Part shown: positions 1-8,733 of the stretch, one piece after another
Numbering within the stretch: the stretch's first letter is position 1
Layout: each line of letters begins with the position of its first letter
DNA from: Tsuneonella aeria
GTDB lineage: Bacteria; Pseudomonadota; Alphaproteobacteria; Sphingomonadales; Sphingomonadaceae
Assembly (NCBI RefSeq): GCF_009827495.1
Contig: NZ_WTZA01000001.1
Span: 1,562,001 to 1,626,000, forward strand
Direction: 5' to 3'
DNA length: 64,000 nt
Notes under the pieces: model-generated
Told to the model about the DNA's origin: nothing
The model's database searches: none
Seen by the model: only the letters and a program-made list of their open reading frames with translations
Position numbers and translations under genes: made by a program

Positions 1-772
1 GAAGTTCGGACCGGATCGTCGATCCCGAATAGGCCGTGTAGGTGCCGATCCATTCATATTCGCCGCCGCCATGGTCGAACCGAACGAGGCGCAGGTCTTC
101 GAGGCCATTGCGCTGCTGTTCGGTAATCGGGAAGATCACGGTGTTCGAAAGACTGCTTTCCAGGTGGCGATGCACCGTGACGCCGCTGTCCGCATCCGAC
201 AGGCTGGAATCGTCCAGTTCAACCGAGGTCGCAAAGGCACTTTGCGGCCATAGGTCGAAGCGGCCGTCCGTGTGCGCGATGCCCTCGCGAAACGCGATCG
301 AGCTGATGTGCCCCTCGCCCACCGCGCGCAGGCTCATCACGAAACGCACCGCCGCCCCGTTGCAGCCGGACTGGTCTGGATGCGGCACGATCGACGGGTT
401 CATGAGCGCCGCGGCCGAGTAGGTATATTCGTGACAGAAATAAGCGCCGATCAGCTTGCGCCGCGTGCCGGAATACGCGCCAGCATCCAGGCCAAGCGTC
501 CGCTCCACATCACCGAACCGATCGCAGAACATGTCCTCGGTCTGCCAGTGACGTTCGCCGAAATCCGCCAGAACCTTTGCATACTCCCGGCGCACCGCAG
601 CTTCCGAAAGACCGCAGACGTCCTGCACCAGCCGGAGGGCGCGATTGCCCTTGGCATTCGTCGCCTGCCAACCGAGGTGAAAGGGGCGCAGCACAACCCG
701 CGACGGGTCGGCGTGAAGCCGCGTATCAAGTATATGCAAGGGGCCGCCGGTCTTGCTGTGTTCGGTCTTCAA
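1..772 (-). CDS. GH130 family glycosidase/phosphorylase, N-terminal part (gene runs off the left edge)
   Basis: About 257 N-terminal residues are visible; the stop lies outside the window. Members of GH130 act on beta-mannosides, often by phosphorolysis. The frame reads continuously, with stretches typical of the family such as HEYTYSAAALMNPSIVPH, NGLEDLRLVRF and EYEWIGTYTAYSG. The start is uncertain. A TTG at 772 gives a reading frame that overlaps the 3' end of the upstream glycosyltransferase by 47 bases, and no ATG is available nearby. The overlap implies one operon with the glycosyltransferase, a pairing common in proteobacteria. The exact substrate cannot be told from this fragment. Confidence 0.75.
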   Translation of the reverse strand, partial: MKTEHSKTGGPLHILDTRLHADPSRVVLRPFHLGWQATNAKGNRALRLVQDVCGLSEAAVRREYAKVLADFGERHWQTEDMFCDRFGDVERTLGLDAGAYSGTRRKLIGAYFCHEYTYSAAALMNPSIVPHPDQSGCNGAAVRFVMSLRAVGEGHISSIAFREGIAHTDGRFDLWPQSAFATSVELDDSSLSDADSGVTVHRHLESSLSNTVIFPITEQQRNGLEDLRLVRFDHGGGEYEWIGTYTAYSGSTIRSEL

Positions 773-3065
773 CCCGCTTCCCCGAATCGCCGGCAATGTC
801 TGGCGCGAGCGCTAGCATGGAACAATATCCAAGCTGAAACGCGAGGATCGATTCAGCACCGCAATTGAGATTCGCCCCTCGTGGAGTGATGCCGTCGCGG
901 CAACGCCCCGTCCCGCTATCCGCCAACACAACCCCGCGGTCGTTTGCGCCGAAGAACCAGTTCCAGGCGATTTCCGCGTGTTCGACCCACGCGCGGTCGC
1001 CTGTTGCGCGCCACGCAGATACTGCCGCGTCGATCGCTGCATGCGCCTCGAGCGGCTGCTGATCGAAGGGGAGCTGCGCGTACGGCTTGCCGAAGGTCTC
1101 GGAGCCGATCGGGCGGAAGTGCCCCGCCGGGGCTCTTTGGCGGTCCGAAATCCACGCAAGCGTCTCGAGGCCGGTAGCGCGCCAGGTAGCATTGGCCAAT
1201 GCCTCCCCGGCTTCGATCAGCGCTTGGGGGAGACGCGGGTTATCGTAGCCGAGCAGGGATTCGAACCATGCCCAGTCCGGCCGGCGCGCCCCGCCGAGCA
1301 ACCGTTCGAGCAGGTCCGCCCCGTCGGCAAGTGCTGTTATCGAGGGTCCGTGGCCCGGCCGCACCTTGAGCATCGCGGCTGCCCCGAGCATGACGAATGC
1401 CACGGTGCGCGGGCTCTGCGACTTCGCAACGGGCGCCAGCGCCTCGTCGTACAGCTCCCGCGCCCAGTGGCAGAGGTCGGGATCGGACGAAGTCGCCGCC
1501 GTCACGCCGAGCGCCCAGATCGTCCGGCCGTTCGAATCTTCGGACCCCAGTTCTTCGCACCAGGTGCGGTCGAACCGCATGAAGTTCCGGAAGCCTTGTC
1601 GATCCGGGTTCCAGGCATACTGGATGAACGAAGCGTACGTCATCGCGAGCGCCTGGCGCTCTCTTGGCTCGATCGCGGGCGCCTGGCATACCAGCATCAG
1701 CGCGCGCACATTGTCGTCGATGCAGTAGCCATGACGGCGATCGGGGATTGTGCCGACAGCATGCTGATACATTCCGGTGCTGTCCGTCATGGTCCGGACG
1801 CCCTGGAGCGAGGGGTGGGTTCGCGGGCCGGCTTGCGGCGCGCGTGCGACGGCGTTTTCGATGAGGCTCGCGGCCGCGGCGGCAAAGCGGGGCCAGATGG
1901 TCTTGCGACCGCGCGCGTAAGCCCGCGCCTTCATCGCCGCCAGCTCGGCCGGATCGTCGAGCAGGTCGATCACGGCGCGGGCAATCGCATCGGGGCAGCC
2001 GGGTTCGATGAGAACCCCCACGCCGCCTGCCAGCAGTTCCTGCGCGTGAACGTATGGCGTGGAAACCACCGCCTTGCCCAACGCGACGGCATAGCTGAGT
2101 GTGCCGCTGGTCGACTGTTGAAGTCCCGGATAGGGCGTGAGGTAGATGTCGCAAGCCTCCAGCTGGTCGAGCAGTTCCTCGGTCTCGACGAAGCTTTCAT
2201 CCCATTCGATGACATCGGCCACCTCCAACCGATTGGCCAGATCCTTCAGCCCATCGCGATAGCCCTCCCCATCGCGCGCAACGAGGTTCGGGTGGGTGGC
2301 GCCGACAATACGGTAGAGGATTTCCGGGTGCCGGGCGCGAATAGCGGGAAGCGCCTCGATCACGGTCTCGAGGCCCTTGCCCGGTCCCAGCAGGCCAAAT
2401 GTGGTGAGAACCTTTCGACCGGAAAGGCCGCGCTCGGCCTTGAAGGCATCCTCGCGGCCAAAGGGCCGATCCGGCGCGCCGTGCTCAATCACTTCGACCA
2501 CCTCGGGCGGAGCGCGGTAGCACTGCACCAGCAGGTCGCGCGACTTGCTCGACATGACCATGAGCCGCGAGGCGCGGGCGACCAGATGCTCCATGATCCG
2601 GCGCTGGGCGGGCGAAGGCGCGCTTAGCACGGTGTGGCAGGTAACGATCAGGGGCGCGGCGAGCCGATTGACGAAGTCGCACACCATGTCGCCATCTTCG
2701 CCGCCGAAGATGCCATATTCATGCTGAAGCCAGACCGCATCCGCCCCGCTCTGGTTGATCGCATCGGCCGCGGCGGCGTAGCTGCTGGGATCGTTGCGAT
2801 CTATGGTCCCGGCAACGCCCGCGTATTCCATGCGCGCGGCCGCATCGTCGAGCGCCCATACGGCGACATCGATTTCGGGCCTGAAGTGGCCGAGCTGCGA
2901 CTTGAGATCGGCGGTGAAGGTGGCGATGCCGCACTTGCGGGGGGTGTAGTTCCCGATCAGCGCCACCCGGCGCAGGGTGCGTGGGGGACGAAACGCGATC
3001 AGGCCCGCTTCGTCGCGACTGCGGCCTGACACGAATGAGAATACGTCGGCGCGGCGAGCGTCCAT
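726..3065 (-). CDS. GT4-type glycosyltransferase with C-terminal helical glycosidase-like domain
   Basis: A 779-residue protein. The N-terminal half is a GT-B fold glycosyltransferase: an opening near NYTPRKCGIATF, a nucleotide-sugar region around GLLGPGKGLETVIEALP and the GT4 acceptor/donor segment SGTLSYAVALGKAVVSTPY. The C-terminal ~330 residues (from about HAVGTIPDRRHGYCIDDNVRAL) look like an alpha/alpha-barrel domain often found fused to such transferases. I chose ATG 3065 rather than a start 90 bases further upstream, because the extra 30 residues are basic and unlike the family. It precedes and overlaps the GH130 gene. Likely role: transfer of a mannose-type sugar to an oligosaccharide or compatible solute; the acceptor is unknown. 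Confidence 0.85.
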   Translation of the reverse strand: MDARRADVFSFVSGRSRDEAGLIAFRPPRTLRRVALIGNYTPRKCGIATFTADLKSQLGHFRPEIDVAVWALDDAAARMEYAGVAGTIDRNDPSSYAAAADAINQSGADAVWLQHEYGIFGGEDGDMVCDFVNRLAAPLIVTCHTVLSAPSPAQRRIMEHLVARASRLMVMSSKSRDLLVQCYRAPPEVVEVIEHGAPDRPFGREDAFKAERGLSGRKVLTTFGLLGPGKGLETVIEALPAIRARHPEILYRIVGATHPNLVARDGEGYRDGLKDLANRLEVADVIEWDESFVETEELLDQLEACDIYLTPYPGLQQSTSGTLSYAVALGKAVVSTPYVHAQELLAGGVGVLIEPGCPDAIARAVIDLLDDPAELAAMKARAYARGRKTIWPRFAAAAASLIENAVARAPQAGPRTHPSLQGVRTMTDSTGMYQHAVGTIPDRRHGYCIDDNVRALMLVCQAPAIEPRERQALAMTYASFIQYAWNPDRQGFRNFMRFDRTWCEELGSEDSNGRTIWALGVTAATSSDPDLCHWARELYDEALAPVAKSQSPRTVAFVMLGAAAMLKVRPGHGPSITALADGADLLERLLGGARRPDWAWFESLLGYDNPRLPQALIEAGEALANATWRATGLETLAWISDRQRAPAGHFRPIGSETFGKPYAQLPFDQQPLEAHAAIDAAVSAWRATGDRAWVEHAEIAWNWFFGANDRGVVLADSGTGRCRDGITPRGANLNCGAESILAFQLGYCSMLALAPDIAGDSGKRVEDRTQQDRRPLAYT

Positions 3066-3242
3066 GGGGTTGCGGCCCTTTCCAGCCCGAGGCAAGTGAA
3101 TCAACCCGCTAACGCACGGACAAGAACACAAGTTCCGCTGTGACGCGCCGCTCACCTGCGCACGCTGGTTGCGGGCGTCGCTTAGGGTGCGTGGTTCAAG
3201 TTGGCCTCGTTAAGGGTGCGGGCGCGAGCCTCGAGCGCCGAA

Positions 3243-3971
3243 CTAGAACCACCGCTGCCGCCAGTAGAACGGTGCCTCCACCGGGTTTCCCGAAGAGTCG
3301 GTGGCAGGCCGGAACCGCAGGCGATCGACCACTAGGCGGCAGGTGATCCGATCGGCTTCTGCGTCGGGACTAGGCCGGAACACGCTGCAATCGCGCGCGC
3401 GACCGTTGGTGCCGACGGTGACTTTCACGACCACTTCGGTGCCGATGCGCGCCTGCCGTCCGCCAGGCGGAGTGGGATAGTCGCGCGCGTTGTTGATCGC
3501 GCCGCTGATATGCACGGGCTGCGTGGCGACGCCCCCGCCCTGCCCGCCCCCGCCGGACCCGCTGCCGGTTCCGGTCCCGCTGCCTCCGGCGCCGGTCCCG
3601 CTGCCTGCCTCGCTGGCGCCGGACGAATTGCCCGCGCCGGTGGAGCTCGCCTTGGGCGCGGGCGGTGCCTGCTTGATCACTACTGGGGGATCGGGGGCGA
3701 CGACCGGGCGCGGGACGGCCTTCTTGCCCGGGTCGCCGGCTTCGCCTGGGTCGGGCTGCGGCGCGGGCTCGGGCGGAGGCACGAAGTCCCTGGTCTCGAC
3801 CGTCACCGTGACGGCCGAGAGCACGGCCCTTTCGACCGATGCCGTCGCCCCCGGGGCGAATGCCTTCGCAAGACCGTAGATCGCCGCCAGGTGCAGCAGG
3901 ACGATCACCGCCAGGGTCGCCGGCCGGGGCCGCCGCGCCTGGGTTGCAAAGCTGCCGTCGCTCGTCACCAT
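3243..3971 (-). CDS. TonB family energy-transducer-like protein
   Basis: A 242-residue protein with one N-terminal membrane helix (around ATLAVIVLLHLAAIYGLA), then a proline-rich, acidic and Gly/Ser-rich periplasmic linker, then a C-terminal domain (about the last 75 residues) with the TonB-box-binding pattern: a conserved YPTPPGGRQARIG-type entry, VVVKVTVGTNGRARDCSV and a C-terminal VDRLRFRPATDSSGNPVEA. It should span the periplasm and couple proton motive force to outer-membrane receptors. The large receptor at 4116-7547 is next upstream but separated by a terminator, so it is not clearly one transcript. A start at 3971 was chosen over one 30 codons upstream because it puts the helix near the N-terminus. 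Confidence 0.8.
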   Translation of the reverse strand: MVTSDGSFATQARRPRPATLAVIVLLHLAAIYGLAKAFAPGATASVERAVLSAVTVTVETRDFVPPPEPAPQPDPGEAGDPGKKAVPRPVVAPDPPVVIKQAPPAPKASSTGAGNSSGASEAGSGTGAGGSGTGTGSGSGGGGQGGGVATQPVHISGAINNARDYPTPPGGRQARIGTEVVVKVTVGTNGRARDCSVFRPSPDAEADRITCRLVVDRLRFRPATDSSGNPVEAPFYWRQRWF

Positions 3972-4062
3972 GACCGGGTCAACGACAGCTTGCCCGCGGC
4001 TGTTCCTGCACCTGAGGGTGTCAAAGAGAATTCTTATCGGCCCCGAAACGGCGTCCGCCAAC

Positions 4063-4093
4063 GAAAAACGGCGGCCGCTCGCGCGACCGCCGT
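4063..4093 (-). terminator. Rho-independent terminator downstream of the Oar-like receptor
   Basis: On the minus strand the sequence forms a 7-bp stem ACGGCGG / CCGCCGT (4087-4093 and 4068-4074) followed by a T-run at 4067-4063. It lies 22 bases after the stop of the receptor gene and separates it from the TonB-like gene. Confidence 0.75.
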
Positions 4094-4115
4094 CTCGTTT
4101 CGTGTTCGCCAGCGA

Positions 4116-7100
4116 TCAGAAGTCGTAGCTGACGCCAACCTTGATCCGCCAGACCGAGGAGCTGACGTTGATCTGGTTGTCCGAATTGTACCCGTCGGCG
4201 TTAACCGCCGAGATCACGTAGCGGCCCTGGGCATCGACCCGGTCGACAGTCGCAATGTCCTGAAGCCCCGAGAAGTTGCGGCGGCGCTGCACGTTCCAGT
4301 CGGAATCGAGCAGGTTCAGGAAATTGTCGAACATCGCATAGACGCGGATCTTGTCGTCCACGCCGATCAGGCGGCCCGGTCCGGGCAGTTCCTGCGAGAG
4401 CGACAGGTCGAGGTCGAAGTACCAGTCGTTGTCGCAGGTGTTGCGAACGATGCTCTGCCCGCGATACTTCGTCGCGCAATCACCGATCGAGTTGATGAGG
4501 GCATCATACGCGGCGCCCTTCGCAGCCTGTTCGGCGACGGTGCCGGTGTACACCACGTTCGGATCGTTGGGACCCGTCGGGATGTACGCCAGCGCGTTTT
4601 CGAAGCCCGAAGCGCTGTCGTTGAACACGCCGCCACCGGTGAAGGTCAGGCTGTAGGGACGGCCCGAGCGCGCGACGAAGGTTGCGCTCAGACGCGTTCC
4701 GAGGTCGGCCAGGAACTCTTCCTCGAGGCTCATGCCCATGGTGATGTTGTGCTTCGAGCTGAAGAAGCCGCGCGATTCCGCCGGATTCTGCCGGTCGAAC
4801 GCCGCCGTCAGGTCATAGTTGGAGCCGGCCGTGGAGTTGTACATGTTACGCCGATCGTGCGCATCGGTGTACGAATAACCCAGGCTGAAGTAGCTCGACC
4901 CGCCCGAGGTGAACAGGCCGCCATCGAAGTTCTTCGAAAGGATGAACGAAGCGATGTGGCTGTCGAAACCCGGCCCGTTGGTGAGCTGGAGTTCGTCGTC
5001 GCGGCTGGTGTTGAAGCACACCGCGTTGACGTTCCGATAGACCGGCCCGGGGTTGAGCTCCACGAGGTCCGCCGTGCAACCGGCCACGTTCGGGTCGATC
5101 GCACGATAGATCGGGCGCCCGTCGACGGTGAACCCGCTGAGGCCTTCGCGGAAATCGGGGGTCTGCGACAGATCGACCAGCGTGAACGGATTGCGCGTCC
5201 GGCTGAAGATGTAGTCGAGGTTGAGGTTCCACCCGCTGAAGAAGCCCGAAGGGGCAAAGTTCAGTTCCGACACGAAGCCGATGTTCGCACGCAGGACCGA
5301 CGGCATCTTGATGTTCGGGCTGATCGACTGCGTGTCGCCCGCGCCGCGCGCCGCCGCCGCGGAGGCGGACTGCTGGAAACAGGTGGGAACACCGGTGAAC
5401 TGGCCGTTCACCACCACGTCGATCGGCCCCGTGCCGCAGGCGGCATCGGTGGTCGTCCCACCGGCGAAGCCGCGGCCGTCGTTCTGGAAGGCGTTGCCGA
5501 ACCACACCAGCGGATCGCCGCCCGAGAACACGCCCACGCCGCCGCGCAGCTGCGCCCGCGAGAACACGGCGAAATCGTCCATGTCCCAGGTCAGCGCAAC
5601 ACGGGGCGCGATGATCGGGTCGAGGTTGCTGAAGCCGCTGTTGTTGCCGAAGCCGTAGCGCTGCTGGAACAGCGGGTTGAGCGCCGGACGGCCGCCGTCA
5701 TACCAATCGGCCCGGACGCCGAGGACGGCGCTGAGGCTGTTGGTGATTTCCCATTCGTCCTGGGCGTACACCGAATAGGTGTTGCGCTTGAACGCGGCGG
5801 CGGCGTCGTTGACGTCCCCGGTGGCCGAGAAGTTGCCTTCCGCGCCGACCGCCTGGCCCGCGGCGATCTGGGCCGCGGTCGGGTTGGTGCGGGTGCCGTT
5901 GGACAGCAGCCCTTCGCGCAGGGCGTTGACGTCCCGGAAGTAAAGGGTGCCGGTCGCGTTCTGCACGAACAGGTTGAACAGGTCCGCCTGGCTCATTTCG
6001 AAGCCGAGCTTGAACTGGTGGGCACCGGCATCGAGCCGGGCCAGGGCCCGATAGGCGTCGATGTTCGTGCGCAGGTCGTTCGCCGAGCGCGAGAAGCCGG
6101 GGCCGGCCAGGACCTGGCCGAAGCTGCCGTCACCCGTCGTGGTGCCGACGATGATGCGCGGGATCGGGCTGGCCGACTGCGCTTCACCGCCGCCGACCGG
6201 ATCCTGGAGATCCCGGACTTCCGACCGCGAATAGCGCAGCTCGGTCGAGAACGCATCCGACCACTGGGAATAGAGGCGTCCCGAATAGTAGTTCGACTTG
6301 GTCCCGCTGTTGTTGAAGGTGTTGAGACCGGTCACGCGCGGGTTGCTGGTCGAGGTGCTGAAATCGTCCGGCTTGACGGTGTTTTCCTCGAGGCGCTGAT
6401 ACGTGGCCTCGAGACGGTGGGCGTCGTTGATCTGGAGGTCGGCGCGCGCGAAGTAACGATCGTTCGAATAATCGCGGTTGCGCACCAGCGGGCCGGTTTC
6501 GATGCCATAGACGCTGCTGAGCACGCCCGAGATTTCTTCGAACGCGGCAAGCGGAACGCCCCGCAGTTCGTTCGGGTAACCCGCGCCTGCCGGACCGTCA
6601 TCCTGCGACTGGCCGGCTTCCTGGTGCTCGTAGGCACCGAACAGGAACAGCCGGTCCTTGATCACCGGGCCGCCGAGATAGACGCCCCAGCGCTTTTCAG
6701 GCTGGATCGGGGCAACGTCTTCGCCGGCGACGTTATCGCCGCGCAGGCCCGAGTCGGAATATTCGAAGTAGCCGCCGCCATGGAACTCGTTCGAGCCCGA
6801 CTTGGTGACGACGTTGATCGCACAGCCCGTGAACTGGCCGTATTCCACGTCGAACGGCGCGAACTGGACCTGGGTCTCGCGCACCGCGTCATACGGGATG
6901 GGGGTCGACGAACGCGACGAGAAGCCGGTGTCGTTGAGGCCATAGACGTCGCCCTGGCTGATGCCGTCGACCGTGAAGGCGTTGCCGCGGTCGTTGCCAC
7001 CCAGGCAGGAAATGCGGTCCACGCCCGAACCGCCATCGTCGCGGTCGAGGCTGACGCGCGGGTCGATGCGGATGACGTCGCGCACGTCGCGGTTGAAGCT

Positions 7101-7547
7101 GGGCGCATTGGCCAGCACTTCTGTCGAGAAGCTGGTGCCCGGACCGACCGCGAGCTGCGTCACCTGCACGCGGCTGCCAGTGACGACGATCTCGCCGCTG
7201 CCCGAAGTGAGCGTGAAGGTAAGGTCCGTGTTGCCCTGCAGGGTCGTCTCGATGCCTTCGACGGTCTGGCCTTCGAAGCTGCCGGCGTTGGCGGCGACAG
7301 TGTAGGGCCCGCCGGTCACCAGGCCATTGGCCACGAAGCGGCCGTCGGGGCCGGTGGTCAGCGTGCGCGCGGCGCCCGTGCGCGTGTCGGTGATGACGAC
7401 CGTGGCACCGGCGAGGGGGTTGCCGTTTTCATCATTCACCGTGCCCTGGATGCCGGAGGTGATCTGCTGGGCGGCGGCAGGGGCCGGCAGAATCGCGGCG
7501 GCGGAGAGGCTGACGACGCTCGCAGCCAGCAGATACTTGAGCTTCAT
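4116..7547 (-). CDS. Oar-like TonB-dependent outer-membrane receptor
   Basis: A 1,143-residue protein. It has a signal peptide (residues 1-26, ending PAPAAAQ), then a carboxypeptidase regulatory-like beta domain (about 30-115, GIQGTVNDENGNPLAGATVV), then a plug domain (about 120-260) and a long beta-barrel ending in an aromatic residue (KVGVSYDF), the usual signature for outer-membrane insertion. The size and N-terminal domain match Oar-type receptors, which are associated with uptake of large substrates or with adhesion. The ligand cannot be predicted. A possible promoter lies 80-110 bases upstream and a strong terminator follows. Long antisense open frames across this gene are codon-bias shadows. 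Confidence 0.9.
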   Translation of the reverse strand: MKLKYLLAASVVSLSAAAILPAPAAAQQITSGIQGTVNDENGNPLAGATVVITDTRTGAARTLTTGPDGRFVANGLVTGGPYTVAANAGSFEGQTVEGIETTLQGNTDLTFTLTSGSGEIVVTGSRVQVTQLAVGPGTSFSTEVLANAPSFNRDVRDVIRIDPRVSLDRDDGGSGVDRISCLGGNDRGNAFTVDGISQGDVYGLNDTGFSSRSSTPIPYDAVRETQVQFAPFDVEYGQFTGCAINVVTKSGSNEFHGGGYFEYSDSGLRGDNVAGEDVAPIQPEKRWGVYLGGPVIKDRLFLFGAYEHQEAGQSQDDGPAGAGYPNELRGVPLAAFEEISGVLSSVYGIETGPLVRNRDYSNDRYFARADLQINDAHRLEATYQRLEENTVKPDDFSTSTSNPRVTGLNTFNNSGTKSNYYSGRLYSQWSDAFSTELRYSRSEVRDLQDPVGGGEAQSASPIPRIIVGTTTGDGSFGQVLAGPGFSRSANDLRTNIDAYRALARLDAGAHQFKLGFEMSQADLFNLFVQNATGTLYFRDVNALREGLLSNGTRTNPTAAQIAAGQAVGAEGNFSATGDVNDAAAAFKRNTYSVYAQDEWEITNSLSAVLGVRADWYDGGRPALNPLFQQRYGFGNNSGFSNLDPIIAPRVALTWDMDDFAVFSRAQLRGGVGVFSGGDPLVWFGNAFQNDGRGFAGGTTTDAACGTGPIDVVVNGQFTGVPTCFQQSASAAAARGAGDTQSISPNIKMPSVLRANIGFVSELNFAPSGFFSGWNLNLDYIFSRTRNPFTLVDLSQTPDFREGLSGFTVDGRPIYRAIDPNVAGCTADLVELNPGPVYRNVNAVCFNTSRDDELQLTNGPGFDSHIASFILSKNFDGGLFTSGGSSYFSLGYSYTDAHDRRNMYNSTAGSNYDLTAAFDRQNPAESRGFFSSKHNITMGMSLEEEFLADLGTRLSATFVARSGRPYSLTFTGGGVFNDSASGFENALAYIPTGPNDPNVVYTGTVAEQAAKGAAYDALINSIGDCATKYRGQSIVRNTCDNDWYFDLDLSLSQELPGPGRLIGVDDKIRVYAMFDNFLNLLDSDWNVQRRRNFSGLQDIATVDRVDAQGRYVISAVNADGYNSDNQINVSSSVWRIKVGVSYDF

Positions 7548-7625
7548 GGAATGACGATCCCTTGCATTCGACGAGGAGAGATGGAGAGATGCGACGGGCC
7601 GTTAGTCGCTTCCCGCGACCGCCAG

Positions 7626-7654
7626 AAGTATCTTCTGTTACGAGACTGTGACAA
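7626..7654 (-). promoter_or_regulatory. Candidate sigma-70-type promoter for the Oar-like receptor
   Basis: On the minus strand TTGTCA (7654-7649) and ATACTT (7631-7626) are separated by 17 bases, about 80 bases before the receptor start. The -35 matches the consensus well; the -10 match is only fair. This is sequence resemblance alone. Confidence 0.35.
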
Positions 7655-7793
7655 ACTTCGGCACTAAATCCGCCGCGCGGCGTTTGTCGCTCTAAGTTAT
7701 TGATTCAGATACATTTCATGACTGTTGCCGCAATGCAACATAGCGGGACGAAAGCGAGTCTCGCCGCCGCTTGCTGTCCGGCCCGCGGGCGAA

Positions 7794-8723
7794 TCAGGCC
7801 AGGTTGATCTCGCGCAGGCGCTGCAGCAGGAAGTCGTGGCTGGAGATTGGCGCCGGATGATCGTCCGGATGCGCCGGATCGATGCAGCTTTCCAGGGTCT
7901 CGATCGTAAAATCGGGCCGGAAGTGCAGGAAGAACGGCATCGAGTACCGCGAACGGTACGCCGCCTCGCCGCGCGGATTGACCACGCGGTGCTGCGTGGA
8001 CTTGAGCCGCCCGTTGGTCAGCCGGTCGAGCATGTCGCCGATGTTCACCACCAGCGCGCCTTCGGGCACGTCGATCGCCTTCCATTCCCCGCCGGCGGTC
8101 AGCAGTTCCAGTCCGGCCTCTTCGGCGCCCAGCAGCAGGGTGATCGTATTGATGTCGCCATGGGCGGCGGCGCGGATCGCGCCTTCCGCGTGCGGTCCGC
8201 TCAGCGGAGGGTAATGCAGCAGGCGCATCACCGAATTGCCGTCCTTCACCGTCGCCGCGAAGTAATCCTGTTCCAGGCCCAGGTGCAGCGCGATCGCCTC
8301 CAGCACGCGCTCGCCCGCCTTTTCGAATGCGGCGTACAGTTCCGTGAACGTTTCGCGGAATGCGGGCAATTCGGCGGGCCACTGGTTGGCCTTCATGTAT
8401 TCCGCCAGCGGATGGCCCTGCGGCAGTTCGCGGCCGACGTGCCAGAACTCCTTGAGATCGTGGACCTCGGCGTCCTTGGCCCGCTCCACCCCGAACGGCG
8501 TGTAGCCGCGGGCACCCCCGCCGCCGGGGATGTGGTAGGCGTTCTTCACGTCGTCCGGCAGGGCGAAGAACGCCTTCGACGTCGCTTCCGCGCGCGCGAT
8601 CAGGTCCGCGGGGATGCCGTGGTCGCGTATGACCGCGAACCCGCATTCCCGGAAGCTGCGGCCGAGTTCGTCGGCGACTTCGTTGAGCGGACGGGCAAGC
8701 GATACGGATGCGATTTCGGACAT
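7794..8723 (-). CDS. Isopenicillin N synthase-like 2-oxoglutarate/Fe(II) oxygenase
   Basis: A 309-residue protein of the normal length for the family. It has the N-terminal DIOX_N segment (FRECGFAVIRDHGIP) and a C-terminal jelly-roll with iron ligands H and D in HGDINT, a distal H in STQHRVV, and the 2-oxoglutarate-binding R-x-S in YRSRYSMPFF. It should hydroxylate or oxidise a small molecule in the cytoplasm. It lies 10 bases after the nucleoside transporter gene on the same strand, so the two are probably co-transcribed. That hints at a purine/pyrimidine or nucleoside-derived substrate, but this is inference; iron-dependent oxygenases of this type are diverse. Confidence 0.85.
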   Translation of the reverse strand: MSEIASVSLARPLNEVADELGRSFRECGFAVIRDHGIPADLIARAEATSKAFFALPDDVKNAYHIPGGGGARGYTPFGVERAKDAEVHDLKEFWHVGRELPQGHPLAEYMKANQWPAELPAFRETFTELYAAFEKAGERVLEAIALHLGLEQDYFAATVKDGNSVMRLLHYPPLSGPHAEGAIRAAAHGDINTITLLLGAEEAGLELLTAGGEWKAIDVPEGALVVNIGDMLDRLTNGRLKSTQHRVVNPRGEAAYRSRYSMPFFLHFRPDFTIETLESCIDPAHPDDHPAPISSHDFLLQRLREINLA

Positions 8724-8733
8724 GAGGCGGTAC

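Noticed and set aside
978..2627. Plus-strand open frame antisense to the glycosyltransferase
   Set aside because: Same kind of shadow frame; the minus strand encodes a recognisable GT4 protein.
3510..7667. Very long plus-strand open frame of about 1,385 codons
   Set aside because: It is antisense to the Oar-like receptor, is extremely Arg/Ala/Gly-rich and has no domain; high-GC codon bias explains it. The minus-strand gene has a signal peptide, plug and barrel end.
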